This document shows positions 8,872 to 17,599 of a DNA stretch of 64,000 nucleotides, piece after piece. Numbering within the stretch: position 1 is the stretch's first letter; each line of letters starts with the position of its first letter. Source of the stretch: Lachnospiraceae bacterium (GTDB lineage: Bacteria > Bacillota > Clostridia > Lachnospirales > Lachnospiraceae); contig JAFQCK010000068.1 in the NCBI GenBank assembly GCA_017416465.1, forward strand, positions 33,293-97,292. The letters run 5' to 3'. The notes under the pieces are model-generated. The model did not search any database. It worked only from the letters and a program-made list of their open reading frames with translations, and was not told the DNA's origin. Made by a program: the position numbers and the translations under genes.

Positions 8872-9627
8872 ATGAATGATTTTTTTGGAGATGACAACCA
8901 ATTAGATAACTGGGAAAATGATGTTTATGCAGATAACAATCCATTTGGCGGTTATAATATGTCTGTTTCTTACGAAGATACCGAGGCAAAGATAGTTACC
9001 AGGTCATTTTTAGTTATGTTTGTTGCTTTGTTAATTACAGCTTTTACGGCAACAATTGTAACAACGGATATTTATAAAATGAAAGCTATTGCGGATAATT
9101 TTGGAATAATAGTAATAGCAGAAGTTTTGACTGTGATTTTGAGCTCTGCTTTTATTAAGAACAGAAATGTGATACTGAGTGCAGTAATGTTTAGTTTGTA
9201 TGCTGTAATTAATGGTTTGACTATGTCGTTTATCTTTTTTGCATATGAATTAGGTTCCGTACAAAGTATATTCCTTGTTACAGCCATACTATTTGGAGTT
9301 ATGTCAGTAATTGGAATGTTTGCAAGAGTTGATTTATCATCAGTTGGTGGTATTTGTACAATGGCTTTAGTTGGTTTATTGTTAGTATCATTTGCAAATG
9401 TACTTTTTATTCATGCTACAGGATTAGAATTGGTTATTGACTATTTGGTTGTATTGGTTTTTGTTGGTTTGACTGCTTATGATGCACAGAAATTAAGAGC
9501 AGTTGCATGCTCGGCAAGCGAGAGTGATGTTAATATTGTTTCGATTTTTTGGGGAATGCAGTTATATCTTGATTTTATTAACTTATTTATAAGGTTGTTA
9601 TCAATATTTGGAAATAGGAGGGATTAG
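8872..9627 (+). CDS. Bax inhibitor-1 (BI-1/YccA-like) family membrane protein
   Basis: The 251-residue protein has seven hydrophobic segments after an acidic N-terminus of about 40 residues. It ends with the family motif TAYDAQKL and a final amphipathic pair of helices. Bacterial members of the BI-1/TMBIM family are membrane proteins, some reported as pH-sensitive calcium leaks; the role here is unknown. The ATG at 8872 is chosen because GAAAGGAAG lies just upstream. The gene follows proA closely and is followed by another membrane protein gene, so a shared transcript is likely. Confidence 0.88.
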   Translation: MNDFFGDDNQLDNWENDVYADNNPFGGYNMSVSYEDTEAKIVTRSFLVMFVALLITAFTATIVTTDIYKMKAIADNFGIIVIAEVLTVILSSAFIKNRNVILSAVMFSLYAVINGLTMSFIFFAYELGSVQSIFLVTAILFGVMSVIGMFARVDLSSVGGICTMALVGLLLVSFANVLFIHATGLELVIDYLVVLVFVGLTAYDAQKLRAVACSASESDVNIVSIFWGMQLYLDFINLFIRLLSIFGNRRD

Positions 9628-9638
9628 ATAGAATTATT

Positions 9639-10313
9639 ATGATACTTATATTGATTTCATATATTTTATTATTATTTGATCCTATGCCAAAGAATTTCTA
9701 TTTTGATTTGCTTCCGGATTATTTTGGATATGTTTTTATAATAATTGGATATTATAGAATGACTAAGGTATTAAAAGAAAATAAAGAAGCAATTGGAAAG
9801 ATAAAATATGCTGTGCTTGTATCGATAGTAATGTTTATTTTTTCATATGCTTTCTGCTTATTTGGAATGTTTGGAAAATTAAATAATCTTTCAAAAATTT
9901 CGGCACTTGCAATTGATATTGCTTCGGATGTTGGTGAGATTGTATTTATATATTTCTATATTAATATTTTGGAAAAAATTCAGGAAGATAAAACTTATTT
10001 CCAAATAAAAAGTATGAAAATTATTTTATTGATAATAACATTCTGTGACTTATGTATGTATATTTCGTGTACAAAACCGCTTACTTATAGCGTGTTTTTG
10101 GTGTTTGAGTTGATGGCTTCCATGATGTTTATGGCATATTTGTTATCATCTCATATAACCTACAGGAATGTTTTTATAAAGAAGAAAATTATAGTTTCTG
10201 CAAATAATAATAAAAATATTACAAAAAAAGCTACAGGATACTTTGGACAGAAAAAAGAAACTAATAATTTTAAAAATGTAAAAAATACGAAGAAAATAAA
10301 GAAAGGAAGATGA
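9639..10313 (+). CDS. Hypothetical polytopic membrane protein, 224 aa
   Basis: The protein has about six hydrophobic segments and a lysine-rich cytoplasmic tail of about 45 residues. Its N-terminus carries a PMPKNFYFDLLPDYFG segment reminiscent of small membrane proteins common in Clostridia, but no named function is attached to them. An AGGAGG sequence lies 17 bases before the ATG used here, so a non-standard start a few codons earlier is possible. The stop codon overlaps the first possible ATG of the amylase gene, suggesting coupling to it. Confidence 0.75.
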   Translation: MILILISYILLLFDPMPKNFYFDLLPDYFGYVFIIIGYYRMTKVLKENKEAIGKIKYAVLVSIVMFIFSYAFCLFGMFGKLNNLSKISALAIDIASDVGEIVFIYFYINILEKIQEDKTYFQIKSMKIILLIITFCDLCMYISCTKPLTYSVFLVFELMASMMFMAYLLSSHITYRNVFIKKKIIVSANNNKNITKKATGYFGQKKETNNFKNVKNTKKIKKGR

Positions 10314-10315
10314 AA

Positions 10316-12031
10316 ATGAAGAAAAAAAATCTTGTTAAGAAGAATTGTGCAAGATTTCTTGCATTAACAATGGCAACAGCTCTTTTGTTCACAGGTTGTG
10401 GTAAGACAGAGAAGAAAGAGGAACAAACAACAAAAGAAACTGAGAAACAGACCGAAGAGTCTACTGAGATTCAAATTGAGGGAGAAAAGGTTGAGGCTCA
10501 GATTCAGACTGAGCTTAATGTAATTGATGATAATTACAGAAATTATTATGAAATCTTTGTTGGTTCATTTTGTGACAGTGATGGAGATGGAATGGGAGAC
10601 CTTCAGGGTGTTATAAGCAAGCTTGATTATATTAATGACGGTGACCCAACAACAGATACAGACCTTGGATGTAATGGTATTTGGTTTATGCCAATTTGTC
10701 CATCAGGTTCATATCATAAGTATGATGTACTTGATTATTGCAATATAGATAAAGCATATGGAACACTTGATGATTTTAAACAGCTTATTGCAGAATGCGA
10801 TAAAAGAGGGATTAAAGTAGTAGTTGACCTTGTAATGAATCACTCAGCAGTTGGACATGAATGGTTTAAAACTGCAAGAAAATATCTTGAGGCTCTTCCT
10901 GAAGGACAGGAGCCAAATGTAGCAGAATGTAAATATGTAGATTATTATAATTTTGTAAAAGGCGAACAGGTTGGAAGCTATCACAGAGCAGGAACTTCTG
11001 ATTACTACTATGAAGCAACATTCTCGGTAAGTATGCCGGAAATGAATCTTGAAAATCCTGAGGTAAGAAAAGAATTTGAACAGATTGCTAAATTCTGGCT
11101 CGATTTAGGTGTAGGCGGATTCAGATTAGACGCAGCAAAAGAGTTTTATTCAGGAAATACAGAAAGAAGTACGGCTGTACTTAAATGGTTTAACGATTAT
11201 GTTAAGAGTGTTGACCCTGAGGCTTATATTGTTGCCGAAACATGGACTATGGACTATGACAGATATCTTGAAAGTGGTATTAACAGTGCATTTGACTTTA
11301 GTTACACACAGTTTGATGCTATTATTCCATCTGTAGCACATGGTAATTTACCTTCTTATGGTGGTTCATTCTTTGCAGATAGTTTAATAAGTACACAGGA
11401 ATTATTAAGTGGTTATACAGAGTCTATGCCTGCAATATTTATTGGAAATCATGACATAGACAGAGTTGCTAATCTTTTAGCATTTACACCTGAAAAGATT
11501 AAATTTGCTCATGGACTTTTATGCCTTACTAATGGTTCACCATTTATTTACTATGGTGACGAGCTTGGAATGGGTGGTTCAGGTGCAGATGAGAATAAAC
11601 GTTCACCAATGATTTGGTCTGATACAGATAAGACAGGAATGACTAACGGTCCTGTTAATATGGATGACAAATATGTTATTATGAAATTTGAATCTGTAGA
11701 AAAACAGCTAGAGGACGAAACATCTATTCTTAATTATGTAAAGGATGCAATTAAGCTTAGAAATATCTTCCCAGAAATCGCAAGAGGAACAATTGAAAAG
11801 ATTACAGATGTTACTGACACGGATATTTGTGCAATTACAAAGACATATAATGATAGTAAGATAATAATTCTTGCAAATTCTAATAAAAAAGAATCAAAGG
11901 TTGTTGAATTGTCAAGAGCAAATTATGGATATACATGTATTCAGGGAATGTTAACAGTAGGTGAGGCTGAGCCTTATCAGGTAGAGGATTCAATTGTGCT
12001 TCCTCCAAATTCTATTGTAGTGCTTAAATAA
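10316..12031 (+). CDS. Secreted alpha-amylase lipoprotein (GH13)
   Basis: This protein hydrolyses alpha-1,4-glucan bonds in starch or maltodextrins outside the cell. It begins with a lipoprotein signal peptide whose lipobox LFTGC should anchor it to the outer face of the membrane, followed by a Thr/Glu-rich linker. All four GH13 regions are present: VDLVMNH (region I), GFRLDAA (II, nucleophile Asp), IVAETW (III, acid Glu) and IGNHDID (IV). An early DSDGDGMGD loop fits a calcium site seen in several GH13 subfamilies. At about 572 residues it has catalytic and C-terminal domains but no obvious starch-binding module. The ATG at 10316 has better ribosome-site spacing than one six bases earlier. 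Three surface proteins with starch-binding features follow within 5 kb. Confidence 0.95.
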   Translation: MKKKNLVKKNCARFLALTMATALLFTGCGKTEKKEEQTTKETEKQTEESTEIQIEGEKVEAQIQTELNVIDDNYRNYYEIFVGSFCDSDGDGMGDLQGVISKLDYINDGDPTTDTDLGCNGIWFMPICPSGSYHKYDVLDYCNIDKAYGTLDDFKQLIAECDKRGIKVVVDLVMNHSAVGHEWFKTARKYLEALPEGQEPNVAECKYVDYYNFVKGEQVGSYHRAGTSDYYYEATFSVSMPEMNLENPEVRKEFEQIAKFWLDLGVGGFRLDAAKEFYSGNTERSTAVLKWFNDYVKSVDPEAYIVAETWTMDYDRYLESGINSAFDFSYTQFDAIIPSVAHGNLPSYGGSFFADSLISTQELLSGYTESMPAIFIGNHDIDRVANLLAFTPEKIKFAHGLLCLTNGSPFIYYGDELGMGGSGADENKRSPMIWSDTDKTGMTNGPVNMDDKYVIMKFESVEKQLEDETSILNYVKDAIKLRNIFPEIARGTIEKITDVTDTDICAITKTYNDSKIIILANSNKKESKVVELSRANYGYTCIQGMLTVGEAEPYQVEDSIVLPPNSIVVLK

Positions 12032-12053
12032 TCTTTGGATTTATTGGTTTTCT

Positions 12054-12083
12054 AAAAAGAGTTGTGTAATGCAACTCTTTTTT
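12054..12083 (+). terminator. Intrinsic terminator of the amylase gene
   Basis: AAAAAGAGTTG and CAACTCTTTTT form a perfect 11-bp stem around a 7-nt loop and end in a T-run, 22 bp behind the amylase stop codon. Confidence 0.9.
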
Positions 12084-12137
12084 AGTTTATTAATATATTT
12101 TTTTGAAATATTGAAGAGATAAAATTTGACTAAAGAA

Positions 12138-12170
12138 TACAGGGACTGAGAACAAAACTCAGTCCCTGTA
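12138..12170. terminator. Strong hairpin between convergent genes
   Basis: A perfect 13-bp stem (TACAGGGACTGAG and its complement) surrounds a 7-nt A-rich loop. It lies between the amylase gene and the convergent gene on the - strand and probably stops transcription from the latter, although the T-run is poor on both strands. Confidence 0.6.
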
Positions 12171-12188
12171 TAATAAAAATTTGTTGCA

Positions 12189-13010
12189 TTATTCTTCTAA
12201 CAAAAAGAATGCAAAATGTTTTGCTTCTTCTAAACGTCCTGCACAAGTAGGTACGCAGTATATTGGAGTTAAATCTCCTTCTAATACAGTGTTTCCGATT
12301 TTGAATTCATATTTTGTATTGTCCATTAAAATTCCCATTGGAGTCTTTTCACCGTTTTTTTTATTAATAACGTATATGACACGCGAATCTAATTCTTTTA
12401 ATTCATCTTCCGAAAATATCTTTGTCAAATCCATAAGTGCATTTTTTGAAGCATACCCATTAAATGTATCAGGATGAACTAAAAAAGCATCAAACACACC
12501 CTCGTCAAAGTAACCGTCAATTCTTGTTGTATCAATAATATCATTCTTGAAAGTAGGAATAAAAATTCTGTTTTTATCAGCTGTTTCTTCATAATCAGGA
12601 TGTTCATTTAAATAATCAGTAAAATCTTTAGGCATATCTGATTGTGTCATATGCTCTAGGGCAATTCCGTTTAAGAAACCGCAGTAAAAAATATTTTCTT
12701 CTGTATCACGACTGTTATTGATTAAGATAACACAGGTTACAAGAAGTGCAAGTACAACAATTGCAATAGTAATTGTTAAATAATATTCCTTGAAATGTAT
12801 TACTTTGTCTTTGAAAGACATTTTTTTAAACTGACCTTTTACAATGTGGTCGGAACGTTCAGGATTATAAATCTCTGCATCTTTGGAAAGTCTTGATTTT
12901 TTAAATTCTTTATCATTATTTAAATTGGATTTATCTAAAGAATTATTTTTGATTAAATTATTACTGTTGTTTTTAGTGATATTTTTTGTTTTTTTATTCT
13001 TATTATTCAT
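12189..13010 (-). CDS. Hypothetical membrane-anchored protein, 273 aa
   Basis: The protein has a lysine- and asparagine-rich cytoplasmic N-terminus of about 85 residues and one membrane segment (about residues 88-110). An extracytoplasmic domain of about 160 residues follows. It contains DAFLVHPDTFNGYA and MDLTKIF, reminiscent of extracellular solute-binding folds, but no family is recognised with confidence. A GAAAGG site precedes the ATG. It is the only gene on the - strand inside the starch locus and is transcribed against the amylase gene, so its link to starch use is uncertain. Confidence 0.75.
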   Translation of the reverse strand: MNNKNKKTKNITKNNSNNLIKNNSLDKSNLNNDKEFKKSRLSKDAEIYNPERSDHIVKGQFKKMSFKDKVIHFKEYYLTITIAIVVLALLVTCVILINNSRDTEENIFYCGFLNGIALEHMTQSDMPKDFTDYLNEHPDYEETADKNRIFIPTFKNDIIDTTRIDGYFDEGVFDAFLVHPDTFNGYASKNALMDLTKIFSEDELKELDSRVIYVINKKNGEKTPMGILMDNTKYEFKIGNTVLEGDLTPIYCVPTCAGRLEEAKHFAFFLLEE

Positions 13011-13193
13011 GATAAGCCTTTCGTTATTTCATAATCAATATAATTTTTCTGTTCAAAAAATCTGTAAAACAGATAAAGCGATTTTATCATATTAAAATAA
13101 TTGCAACAAGTAAATAATTTATTAAAAAAAGTAAAAGTGCATAAAAATATTACATTTTTTTTTATATGTTTTAAAAAAATGACAAAAAATAGC

Positions 13194-13222
13194 TTGCGAT
13201 AGATTGACAAATAATATATAAT
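13194..13222 (+). promoter_or_regulatory. SigA-type promoter of the triple-module surface protein
   Basis: TTGCGA, a 17-bp spacer and a perfect TATAAT lie 55 bp upstream of the start codon, in very A+T-rich DNA. Confidence 0.75.
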
Positions 13223-13276
13223 GGTCATATTGACAACTATGTCAAAAAAAAATATAGAAAGGGATGGATTTGAAAA

Positions 13277-15172
13277 ATGAGAAAATCTATTAAGAAAATT
13301 GCTGCATCTATCTTAGCAGCAACAATGGTTCTCGGCTCAATGACATTTGCTAGTGCTGATGAAACTACATTCGAAGATGCAGATTGCGCAAACGGTGAAG
13401 TTTATTACACATTAGCAGGTGCTATGACAGGATGGGATCCTTTGGCAAAAGCTAACCAGTTAACTGAAACAATCTGGGATGGCGTTTATTCAATTAACAT
13501 TGATCTTCCAGCATGGAATGAAGCTGAAGAATGGAACAGCAGATTCAAAATCTGTAAGATTGATGATGTAACAGTGGCAAGTGGTGGATGGACAGGCTCT
13601 CTTTGTCTTGGTACAACAACATATGATGATAACCAGACAACATTCAGAGTAGAATCTACTACAGAAGCAGTTACTGATGCAACAGTATACTTAGATGTTA
13701 ACACAGGTGCAGTTGTAATTCTTAAAGATGGTGCTGCAATTGATTACAATTTAAGTTGGGTTGGTTATGAAGCAGAAGCTGGATACACAGATATCGAAAA
13801 TTTCGCTACATGTGGTATCGAATGGCCAGCAGAGAAAGTTAAAGTTGATGAAACTCCTGACCTTGCATCTAGTTATGCAGCTTTACTTGCAAAAGTAACA
13901 GGACAGGATTTAGCTGACGAGTCTTTATATGCAGACGGAGCAGTTAAATATGTTGTAGCTGGTGGATGTTCACCATACGCTTGGGGAACAACATCTTCAG
14001 CTAACGAGATGAAAGAAAATGCTATCTTTGATGGCGTTTATGAATTCACAATGGATGTTCCTGCATTTGATGAATCAACAGAATGGAATAACAGATTCAA
14101 AATCTGCCGTCTTGATGACATTACATGTGCAAACGGATGGTTAGGTTCACTTTGTCTTGGAACACAGACATATGATGACAACCAGACAACATTCAGACTT
14201 GAGAATGAAGAAGCTATGACAGCTACAGTTATCTTTGATTCAAACACAGGTGCTGTATATGTTAAAGATGCTGATGGCAATGCAGTTGATTACAAATTCA
14301 GCTGGGTTGGATATGATTCAGAAGTACAGTATACAACAGTTTCAGAATTTGCTGATTGCGGATATACATGGCCAGAAGATAAAGTTAAGACTGATGCTCC
14401 AGCTGATTTAGCAGATGCTCAGGCAGCTTTAATCGCTAAAGTTAATGGTACAGATTTATCAGATGAATCATTATATGCAGATGGCGTTGTTAAGTATGTA
14501 ATCGCTGGTGGATGTTCACCATTTGCTTGGGGAACAACATCTTCAGCTAACGAAATGAAAGAATCAGACATCAAGGGTGTTTACACATTCAAGATGAACG
14601 TTCCAGCATTCGACGAAGAAGCTGAATGGAACAACAGATTCAAAGTATTACGTCTTGATGACATCACATGTGCAAACGGATGGTTAGGTTCACTTTGTCT
14701 TGGAACACAGACATATGATGACAACCAGACAACATTCAGACTTGAAATTGCAGAAGCTACAGAAGTTACAGTATACTTCCAGCCGGAAACAGGTGCAGTA
14801 GTTGTATTTGATGCTGATGGTAACGAAGTTGATTACAAGTTCAGCTGGGTTGGATATGATAACGAAGTACAGTACACAACAGTTTCAGGATTCGCTACAT
14901 GTGGATATACATGGCCAGAAGATAAAGTTAAAACAGATGCTCCAGCAGATTTAGCTGATAAATATGCTGCATTAGTTAAACTTATCAAAGAAGGACCACA
15001 GGATGAAACAACAACAACAGGTGCAACTAATGAAACAACAACAGCAGCTCCTACAACAACAGCTCAGAACCAGGCAACACAGACTGGTGATGCAGCTCCA
15101 GTTGCATTATTATTCTTATTAGTTGCTGCAGTAGCAGTAGTTACAGTTGTAGCTAAGAAGAAAGAAGCTTAA
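13277..15172 (+). CDS. Cell-surface protein with three near-identical modules, putative starch binding
   Basis: The 631-residue protein has a signal peptide cut near ASA and three copies of a module of about 181 residues. A Thr-rich stretch follows, then a C-terminal TGD, a hydrophobic segment and a lysine tail. Each module contains a YxxAG strand and a GVYxFxMxVPAF segment. It also carries a W-N-N-R-F-K motif, a WLGSLCLGTQTYDD block and a KFSWVGYD block. Modules 2 and 3 are almost identical even at DNA level. The Trp-rich beta pattern resembles carbohydrate-binding modules such as those of SusE-like proteins. With the amylase upstream and a CBM26-like protein downstream, starch binding is the likely role, but this is inference. 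No catalytic motif is seen. The C-terminal signal lacks a clear LPxTG. Confidence 0.8.
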   Translation: MRKSIKKIAASILAATMVLGSMTFASADETTFEDADCANGEVYYTLAGAMTGWDPLAKANQLTETIWDGVYSINIDLPAWNEAEEWNSRFKICKIDDVTVASGGWTGSLCLGTTTYDDNQTTFRVESTTEAVTDATVYLDVNTGAVVILKDGAAIDYNLSWVGYEAEAGYTDIENFATCGIEWPAEKVKVDETPDLASSYAALLAKVTGQDLADESLYADGAVKYVVAGGCSPYAWGTTSSANEMKENAIFDGVYEFTMDVPAFDESTEWNNRFKICRLDDITCANGWLGSLCLGTQTYDDNQTTFRLENEEAMTATVIFDSNTGAVYVKDADGNAVDYKFSWVGYDSEVQYTTVSEFADCGYTWPEDKVKTDAPADLADAQAALIAKVNGTDLSDESLYADGVVKYVIAGGCSPFAWGTTSSANEMKESDIKGVYTFKMNVPAFDEEAEWNNRFKVLRLDDITCANGWLGSLCLGTQTYDDNQTTFRLEIAEATEVTVYFQPETGAVVVFDADGNEVDYKFSWVGYDNEVQYTTVSGFATCGYTWPEDKVKTDAPADLADKYAALVKLIKEGPQDETTTTGATNETTTAAPTTTAQNQATQTGDAAPVALLFLLVAAVAVVTVVAKKKEA

Positions 15173-15197
15173 TTAGAATTTAATTGAGTTTACATAG

Positions 15198-15227
15198 GAA
15201 GAGGCGCTTTATGTGTCTCTTCTTTTT
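15198..15227 (+). terminator. Intrinsic terminator
   Basis: GAAGAGGC pairs with GTCTCTTC (one G-U pair) around a 9-nt loop, followed by TTTTT, just behind the triple-module surface protein gene. Confidence 0.8.
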
Positions 15228-15269
15228 GTTTTAAATTAATAAAATTTATATAAGAAATATAAAATAAGG

Positions 15270-15298
15270 TTGCAAAATATAGGACTTTAAGATATAAT
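15270..15298 (+). promoter_or_regulatory. SigA-type promoter
   Basis: TTGCAA, a 17-bp spacer and TATAAT lie 51 bp upstream of the next gene. The arrangement matches the promoters of the two neighbouring surface protein genes. Confidence 0.75.
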
Positions 15299-15348
15299 AC
15301 AGATGAAATTGTTACATAAATGTAACGAAATTTGAAAGGAGAAGAATT

Positions 15349-16206
15349 ATGAGAAAATTCGTAAAGAAAATTGCAACAGTAGTTGCATCACTTACAATGA
15401 TTTCTGCAATGGGAATCACAGCATTTGGTATTGAACCATATTCATTCGTAGGTAATCCAAATCTTTTTAATGAGCCTAACGCTGAAAGTACAGATGTAGG
15501 TTGGGTTACAACTTCAGAGGATCAGATTATGACAGCTGTTGAAGGTATGACAGGTGTATATAAGTATACAAGTACTTATGTAACAGCAACAGATGATGCA
15601 GAAGTTGATGATGCTAAAAAAGCAGAACGTAGACAGTTCAAAATCGTAGCAGAAGGTCCTGATATGGCTTGGAGTTATCAGATGAGTTTTGGTAATCCTG
15701 ATCCTGTTTGGGCTGATAATATGACACAGTTCCAGATTGAAGGAATCAAAGACGGTGAATTCGTAGTTTATCTTAAACCATCTAATGGTTATGTTTGTGT
15801 AATTCAGGATAAGCAGGCACTTGATTTACTTATCAGATTCCATTCAAGAGATGAGGATCCAAAGAACTTCGTTGAGCCTACAATAGCTAATATTGTAGCT
15901 GAAGGTTATGCTGAAACTGATACAGGTTTAGTTGAAGCTGATTATGCAGCATTCGTTAATGAATGTGTAGTTGCAGAAGGTGGTACAGCAACAGATGCTC
16001 CTTCAACAGATGATAATAAAGAAGATGTAGGTAATGATGAGACACCAGCAGCTTCAGAAGAAAAAGAAGATGATACAACAGCAGCAGCTTCAGATGATAA
16101 AGAAGATGAAGAATCTGGTATTTCTCCAGTAGTTATCGTAGTTATCGTAGTAGCTGTAATCGCAGTTATCGGTATCATTGTTGTAGTTTCTAAAAAGAAA
16201 AACTAA
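15349..16206 (+). CDS. Cell-surface protein with a single divergent module
   Basis: The 285-residue protein has a signal peptide, one extracellular domain of about 180 residues, an acidic Glu/Asp/Thr linker of about 45 residues, and a C-terminal membrane segment ending in KKKN. The domain keeps the order of motifs seen in the modules of the upstream protein: an RRQFKI segment, a W-containing MSFGNPDP segment, a DNMTQFQI segment and a final FHSRDEDP segment. It is probably a distant relative used as a single unit. Its C-terminus lacks the TGD seen in the two flanking surface proteins, so it is probably held only by the membrane segment. A role in glucan binding is inferred from context. Confidence 0.75.
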   Translation: MRKFVKKIATVVASLTMISAMGITAFGIEPYSFVGNPNLFNEPNAESTDVGWVTTSEDQIMTAVEGMTGVYKYTSTYVTATDDAEVDDAKKAERRQFKIVAEGPDMAWSYQMSFGNPDPVWADNMTQFQIEGIKDGEFVVYLKPSNGYVCVIQDKQALDLLIRFHSRDEDPKNFVEPTIANIVAEGYAETDTGLVEADYAAFVNECVVAEGGTATDAPSTDDNKEDVGNDETPAASEEKEDDTTAAASDDKEDEESGISPVVIVVIVVAVIAVIGIIVVVSKKKN

Positions 16207-16220
16207 TTAATTTTTATAGA

Positions 16221-16253
16221 AAAAGGGACATAGCTAATATGTCTCTTTTTTTT
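16221..16253 (+). terminator. Intrinsic terminator
   Basis: AAAAGGGACATA pairs with TATGTCTCTTTT (one G-U pair) around a 5-nt loop and is followed by a long T-run. Confidence 0.88.
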
Positions 16254-16342
16254 GAAAATATAAAGTAAATTAAACGAATATAAAAAATTGTAAATTATTA
16301 CTAAATCATATAAATTTATTGCTTTTTTTTATAGTAAAACTA

Positions 16343-16371
16343 TTGCAAAAAAAAAGAGAGTGTTATATAAT
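16343..16371 (+). promoter_or_regulatory. SigA-type promoter of the CBM26-like surface protein
   Basis: TTGCAA, a 17-bp spacer and TATAAT lie about 70 bp upstream of the start codon. Confidence 0.75.
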
Positions 16372-16439
16372 AGCAATAATTGAATGGGGCAAGGTTTTGT
16401 CTGTTCAAAAAATTTAAATAATAAAGGAGAATGAAGAAA

Positions 16440-17291
16440 ATGAGAAAATTCAAAAAAGCTTTAGCAGTTGTTTCTGCTGCAGTTATGACAATGGCAATGA
16501 GCGTTACAGCTTTTGCTGATCAGACAGTTACATACCATTTCTACAATGCAAAGGGATGGGATAACGTAGGTGCATGGGTAAAACAGTCTATCGATTGGTC
16601 AGAAGATTGTATGCCAACAGACAAATGTATCTTAAAGGATACAACAGATGGTACAGAACCACATGAACCAATTTGGCCAGGTGCTATTATGGAAGCTGAA
16701 GGCGGAAACTGGTACAAGATTACAGTTACTTACACAGCTCCAGAAAAAGGTTCTATGATGATTTTCAACAACTACGTTGGTGATTCTACACCAGGTGATA
16801 CAACATCAGAAGCTGATATTCAGAAGTTAAAAGATGCAGGTGTTGTTCTTAATGACGTAGCTACAAAAGAGCAGACACAGAACATCATGATTAAGAAAAA
16901 TGGTATCACAGCTAATGCATACTGGATTAAATGGGATGGTGATTCAAAGGGTGCTCAGATTGTATTAGGTAAGAGTGATATGATTACAGATGTAGAACCA
17001 GCTGAATACACAAACCGTAACGCAGGTTCATCAACAGATAGCAATGCAGGTTCGTCAACAGATAACAATGCAGGTTCATCAACAGATAACAACGCTGGTA
17101 CAACAACAGGAACAACAAACAACAATGCTGGTACAACAACAGGAACAACAAACAACAATGCTGGTACAACAACAAACAACGCTGGTACAAAAGCTCCAAC
17201 AACAGGAGATTCAGCAGCAGTTTCAGTTGTATTACTTGGTCTTGCTTCAGCAGTAGCAGTAGTTGCAGCTAAGAAGAAAGTTAACGCTTAA
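16440..17291 (+). CDS. Cell-surface starch-binding protein with CBM26-like module
   Basis: The protein (283 residues) has a signal peptide cut near AFA, then a module that closely follows the CBM25/26 pattern. The visible elements are a YHFYNAKGW strand with aromatic residues, an IWPGAIM motif, a GGNWYKITV strand and a MIFNNY strand. In CBM26 the aromatic residues stack on starch chains. A spacer region is followed by a low-complexity linker made of NAGSSTD-type and NAGTTTGTT-type repeats. The end is an APTTGD motif, a hydrophobic segment and a KKKVNA tail, typical of wall- or membrane-anchored proteins of gut Clostridia. The ATG at 16440 is preferred since AAAGGAG lies ten bases before it; an ATG nine bases earlier would be too close. 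It presumably holds starch near the amylase. Confidence 0.85.
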   Translation: MRKFKKALAVVSAAVMTMAMSVTAFADQTVTYHFYNAKGWDNVGAWVKQSIDWSEDCMPTDKCILKDTTDGTEPHEPIWPGAIMEAEGGNWYKITVTYTAPEKGSMMIFNNYVGDSTPGDTTSEADIQKLKDAGVVLNDVATKEQTQNIMIKKNGITANAYWIKWDGDSKGAQIVLGKSDMITDVEPAEYTNRNAGSSTDSNAGSSTDNNAGSSTDNNAGTTTGTTNNNAGTTTGTTNNNAGTTTNNAGTKAPTTGDSAAVSVVLLGLASAVAVVAAKKKVNA

Positions 17292-17315
17292 TTTTAAATT
17301 TAAGTAGTATATTTT

Positions 17316-17343
17316 AGGAGAAGTCTTAGGACTTCTCCTTTTT
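17316..17343 (+). terminator. Intrinsic terminator
   Basis: AGGAGAAGTC pairs perfectly with GACTTCTCCT around a 4-nt loop, followed by a T-run, closing the starch locus. Confidence 0.9.
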
Positions 17344-17344
17344 G

Positions 17345-17501
17345 TGTTGACAATGAGCCAAGTTAATTTGTGCTTGCACAAGAATTAATTTGGCGAATGT
17401 ACATCACTGAGTGGTATAACCACGAAGTGATGTGTCAACAGTATTGAGCAGGTACCTGCTCAATTGACAATGGGTGGGGTTAATTTGTGCTTGCACAAAT
17501 T
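17345..17501. repeat. Cluster of nested palindromes with flanking direct repeats
   Basis: The gap between the starch locus and the lipid kinase gene is filled by strong palindromes. TGTTGACA (17345) and TGTCAACA (17433) are outer arms enclosing two hairpins: GCCAAGTTAATT with its near-complement, and ACATCACT-GA-GTGGT with a perfect mirror. A perfect 20-bp palindrome (arm TTGAGCAGGT) and an AATTTGTGC palindrome follow. The stretches at 17347-17381 and 17464-17498 are direct repeats, sharing TTGACAATG at one end and a 19-bp block at the other. This looks like a non-coding repeat element; no reading frame is supported. Confidence 0.75.
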
Positions 17502-17599
17502 TTAGAATTATTTTACTGGAATATTTTACTTGAATATGTTAGAATTTATTCTGTTGTAATTTGCGAATTAATAGAGTTGCTTGATTATGGAGGAGAATA

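Noticed and set aside
12181-12477. 98-codon frame on the + strand
   Set aside because: It is antisense to the well-supported - strand membrane protein gene.
13486-14280. Antisense frames in the surface protein gene
   Set aside because: They recur only because the gene contains repeated modules; no ribosome sites are present.
16955-17256. Frames in the linker region of the CBM26-like protein
   Set aside because: They arise from the low-complexity linker repeats read in other frames.
17345-17501. Insertion sequence
   Set aside because: There is no transposase frame; only structured non-coding DNA is present.
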